Below are positions 60,513-64,000 of a DNA stretch of 64,000 bases, one piece after another (positions within the stretch are counted from its first letter, which is position 1; the number at the start of each line of letters is the position of its first letter). Both the position numbers and the translations under genes were made by a program. The stretch is from Paramacrobiotus metropolitanus (taxonomy: Eukaryota; Tardigrada; Eutardigrada; Parachela; Macrobiotidae), in assembly GCF_019649055.1 (NCBI RefSeq), contig NW_026570234.1:868001-932000 (forward strand). The letters run 5' to 3'. The notes under the pieces are model-generated. The model saw only the letters and a list, made by a program, of their open reading frames with translations, was not told the origin of the DNA and searched no databases.

Positions 60513-62995
60513 TTTCGGTAAACCGGAACGGGCGCGACCTTTACGACGCTAACAATAAACAGAATGCGGAGTGTAGTTTGTTCAAACGTAAAACCTCTAC
60601 AACAGCTGTAATTGAATATGATGCAAATGCAAAAGCGTAAATTAGTATAACGCAAAATTCATGATCTCAATATATACGTGAAAGAAATCCTGTGTCGATT
60701 AATACCCTAAGGAACACCGCGCAGCAGGACGATACTGGTTTAACTGCATTTCAAGAATCTGTCAACCGTATCGAACAAATAAACAACTTGGCAGTTCCCC
60801 AGCAGTATTTAATAAATAGGATGTTTCTAGGTTTTACTACTAAAAATTATGTCCACCGGAATCCATGTTAGTAGAACCTGCGTTCACCACATCTTACACC
60901 CGAGCCGCTAACTACTACGGTACGGTAGTATTTCTTACCATGACTCAGCTGATCAGGACATCCTGCATGATATAACTTTTGCTCTTTTCAAACAGGTTTT
61001 TTGCGTCGCCAGAATGTTTCGCAAAAATATGCTTTCAGATACTTTTCCAAGGGATTTCAATATGCACATAAAATTGTCCATAGAAGTATGCATTATTAAG
61101 CACTAAGCGATTCATTGCACGACTGTGGATCGTAATATATAAATTAATAGGTTCATGTAAATACGCTCAAAGTTATTACTGTTTTGTGCAACAACTCGCG
61201 CACAGAAGTAGTTAAGATAGAAGCAAAATCCATACACAGGCCTTATCTTGACCAGTGGGCATAGCTTTTTCCAGTAGCCGAATAAAAACGCCTTTTTAGC
61301 AGTCGAACTACGATAAACTACGCCCCAACCAGCGCGCTAAGAATTCATTGTTTATACTGCGAGCTTTATACTGGAATTTTTTTGGTACGACGTTAACTTA
61401 ATTAGTGGATTGTCACTCACTTTATTCTACGGACTTTATTGTGCCATATTATCCCCGGACAACTGCACGATTTTTGTTTACAATTATGTTTGTCCAAATA
61501 CAAAATACTAAGAAAATTATGGAAACGACATAATGTAATACCATTAAAATACATGCATTAGACTAGAGGTCAACAGTTTCTGGAGTAAGCAGTATTTCGA
61601 CCCACGGTCGTTCTTGAAAGATTAGAAAATCTTTATTTGTTCACAACCCGCTCGTAGTAACGTCGATAATTTTTGATCTGGAAAGACGATGGACGTAACT
61701 AGCAGTGTCATAAACCATTAATATTGGGAAACAAGTGGTAAGAAGCGAAATCACTTGGGAATTTCAAATACAATTAACTCCAAACAACAGACTTAGCTTG
61801 TTTTAATAATAGGTTTTAAATTTTGACAACAAATTCAAAGAATTTTTCTATAAAGATTATCACATAACTGTTAACGCAAACCGAAAGCAACAGTTATCTT
61901 ACCCGTGGAAAACATTCAGCGTTTGTCTAACTTCAAAAATATTCATTTGGATAATCATGACAAAATTTTAAAATTACTAAAAGGCGTACGAGGAATTACT
62001 CGTACTAAATGCATTTTTGTATGGGCTGATAGTCATTTGTTCATATGTTTTCTTACTACTCTTGCTCGGGTATATATAACGTATACGCGCTTTGAAATGT
62101 ATATTGAGTCGTACTGTACGGTAACGCACGAAAAACCATGACCTTTAAAATGATAAAGGAAATATAATAAACGCAGAAAGGCATTTTTTGATTTCTCGAG
62201 TTTGTCGGCCCGAAAAACGCTCATCAGCTTCATGAAAAGCCTCATTTTGGTTTAGATTTATGTAATTTTGAGAACAAATTTAATGTTAACGCAGAACATT
62301 AAATTTACCGTGGTACTGCATTTTTGGAGGCTCGGTTATATCGAACTTTTGTGTCGGTCTTAAATCTGAGATTTCGTCCTACTAGCTTTGGAAGATAGCT
62401 TTAGCTTTTACAGATAGTTCTGGAAGTACTCGCATGTACAGTATGTGCTGTGGTTTCCCAATCCATAAAGCGGAGCAATATTCGAAAGTTTTGAATTGCA
62501 GTTGCCGGTTACGTTGTGCTGCGCTATAATTCTGAGTTACCGTACTCTTTTTCCAAATAGTTTACGTGTACGACAGTTTTAATGATTTTACACGTCATTG
62601 TTCGAGTTTAAATAAACAAATGCACGCGCAGACAGTCTCGATTTACAGGCAGGAAATTATAATTATGCGTATGCGCAGCATAACCGTCAAAAAACAAATA
62701 ATGCCCACAGACATATACAGAGTACCGCCGGTAAAACATTGCTGATTATCCACGCTTGAAATGCTGTTTAGCGGATAAGCTTGTAAAGGTAAACTTTACA
62801 TACTTAGTAGTGCAAAGTCCATCATTAACCTTACACAATGGCGACCGTGAACCTTTATTTATCATCGATTTGCAGCGCCTGTGATTCGTCATCTTTTTGA
62901 TTATACACATGTTCTTCCTGATTGCGACTTCAACACTTTCCTGTCGTTTTCTCCCTTCAACCATTGCGTAACCGGCTACAGACGTTTACAACGAT
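60513..62995. other. Intergenic region, no gene seen
   Basis: About 2.5 kb of AT-rich sequence upstream of the Gly-rich gene and downstream of the PTB gene. Several 70-80 codon frames exist but none has splice context or recognisable content. Confidence 0.45.
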
Positions 62996-63760
62996 TTACG
63001 CATCCGATTCCACACTGGTGCTTGTTTCGCTTTTCGCTGCCCGTGCCGAGATTCCCATACTGCGTCCTTGTTTTTTAACATCCGCTTCCAGTGTCTGCAT
63101 GTAATTCGCCGCTTTAATATTTTCCCCATACTCTTTAAAAGCTTTGGCCAAACAGTACGCCATCTTCCTGGACTGGATACGGTTCTCACAAAGAAACACG
63201 TAACAGTCAAAAGGGCGGTCGTCAATCACGGACTTCTCTTTAATGGAAATCATAGCAAATATTCGCGGGAATAACACATCTTGCACGCCATACGATATGC
63301 GCTCGATAGGCTTCTTTCCCAGGTCGATTTCCTTGGAGGTCTCAGTGGCACGAACAGGGGATAATTGTCGTAAATATACACCAGGTTCCGATATCTCCAA
63401 GTCCAGTAGAGACAAATCTTCGGGATCCGTGGTTTTGGCCAGTGACACTAAATTATCCACCGCTTTGCGCGTGTGCTGAATACCCCAAATCCCGCTGGCC
63501 GGATGTAGGCCCAGAAAGCGTACGGCAAATGACTGAGGTAGTTTTAAACCGAGGAAATTCTGTGCCTTCTCTGGGTGCAGATTGGGATTAATGAGCGATA
63601 CACCAGGCGGGATCAGTGACCTTTGCGATGATTCCTCATCGTCGTCCGTGGTTTGGTCGCTGGGAATGTTTTCGTGGGATGGACGTCCGCGATCGATCCG
63701 GCCCTTACTCCCGGATACATCCGGGGTTGGGGGTTTTGTTTTGAATGAAAAAAAGCTCAT
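62996..63760 (-). CDS. Phosphotyrosine-binding (PTB/PID) domain protein
   Basis: Adaptor-type protein that I cannot assign to a subfamily with certainty. A single visible exon encodes 254 residues. Residues 1-70 are charged and disordered (DDDEESSQR). A PTB fold spans about 76-215: FAVRFLGLHPASGIWG (strand 1), a helix with KAVDNLVSLA, GVYLRQLSP, IERISYGVQDVLFPRIFAMIS, then FDCYVFLCENRIQSRKMAYCLAKAFKEYG, the last strand and C-terminal helix. The pattern of PRIFAMI followed by CYVFLC resembles FAM43-like PID proteins, a weak guess. The start is the ATG of MSFFSFKTKPP; the frame is open a few codons upstream without an ATG, so an upstream exon remains possible. Confidence 0.82.
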   Translation of the reverse strand: MSFFSFKTKPPTPDVSGSKGRIDRGRPSHENIPSDQTTDDDEESSQRSLIPPGVSLINPNLHPEKAQNFLGLKLPQSFAVRFLGLHPASGIWGIQHTRKAVDNLVSLAKTTDPEDLSLLDLEISEPGVYLRQLSPVRATETSKEIDLGKKPIERISYGVQDVLFPRIFAMISIKEKSVIDDRPFDCYVFLCENRIQSRKMAYCLAKAFKEYGENIKAANYMQTLEADVKKQGRSMGISARAAKSETSTSVESDA

Positions 63761-64000
63761 GACAGAAACTGCCACCGCAACTACCGTCAGCTCAGGTGAA
63801 ATGGACCATCTATGGAAATGGTAACTAATATCCTCGTAAACAATATGTGAACAGGTATCGCAACACGCAATGCTTCAACTCCGTTACTCCAAATTTCAGG
63901 TGAAATAATCTGCACTACAAATGCTTATTTTATAGTTCAACAATCTGCCATCGTTGAGTAAGGCTGCTGGCCCTCGTACCGTGTATTCTGTCGCAACAAC

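Noticed and set aside
1..64000. CRISPR arrays, bacterial operons, tRNA or rRNA genes
   Set aside because: Scanned for regular repeat-spacer arrays, tRNA T-loop motifs and rRNA-like blocks by eye and found none. A tRNAscan-SE run would settle the tRNA question.
63760..64000. Upstream exon of the PTB protein
   Set aside because: The frame is open only a few codons beyond the ATG and no clear acceptor or donor pair could be placed before the window edge.

Overview
The window is nuclear DNA from a small invertebrate animal. The genes are split by short GT-AG introns (many 50-500 bases, donors mostly GTAAGT or GTATGT). The families are metazoan: a kainate-type glutamate receptor, Ly6/three-finger proteins, an SLC22 transporter, a type I PIP kinase, a PLEKHG5-like Rho exchange factor, SIRT4, TDG and FAM107. 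A membrane-anchored LEA-like protein and a polyol dehydrogenase of bacterial/fungal type would fit a desiccation-tolerant ecdysozoan such as a tardigrade. That taxon is my inference and nothing in the sequence proves it.

Layout. 1-5587 (-): kainate-type ionotropic glutamate receptor, running off the left edge. 7428-8302 (-): DUSP11-like RNA 5'-phosphatase. About 8600-9330: foldback element with inverted arms built of short subrepeats. 9653-11710 (-): ARH3 ADP-ribosyl-serine hydrolase. 12571-14348 (-): mannitol dehydrogenase family oxidoreductase. 15124-15984 (-) and 17003-18073 (+): two divergent Ly6-type proteins with predicted GPI anchors. 18483-20787 (-): SLC22 organic ion transporter. 22729-23163 (-): LEA-like membrane protein, divergent from PIP5K1 at 23902-28500 (+). 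29111-30960 (-): SIRT4, divergent from TDG at 31402-32175 (+). 32807-34359 (+): WD40 protein, convergent with the PLEKHG5-like RhoGEF at 35177-39788 (-). 42195-44267 (+): secreted Thr-rich mucin-like protein. 44954-47207 and 48242-50511 (-): tandem aldo-keto reductase duplicates with the same nine-exon structure. 52191-52357: MITE-like inverted repeat. 53062-53675: second foldback element. 53966-58757 (+): FAM107 homologue with two possible 5' ends. 59404-60512 (-): small secreted Gly/Tyr-rich protein. 62996-63760 (-): PTB/PID-domain protein.

I rebuilt exon structures by hand. Reading frames close across every splice junction in the genes listed, which is the main support for the exon coordinates. 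There is no operon-like system. Functional links are loose: two NAD+/ADP-ribose enzymes (ARH3, SIRT4), one base-excision enzyme (TDG, probably sharing a promoter with SIRT4), two signalling proteins ending in class I PDZ ligands (PIP5K1, RhoGEF), and several secreted or membrane proteins. The most unusual points are the glutamate receptor missing half of its S1 ligand-binding segment, the LEA-like membrane protein, two foldback elements of the same design, and two near-perfect palindromes inside introns.
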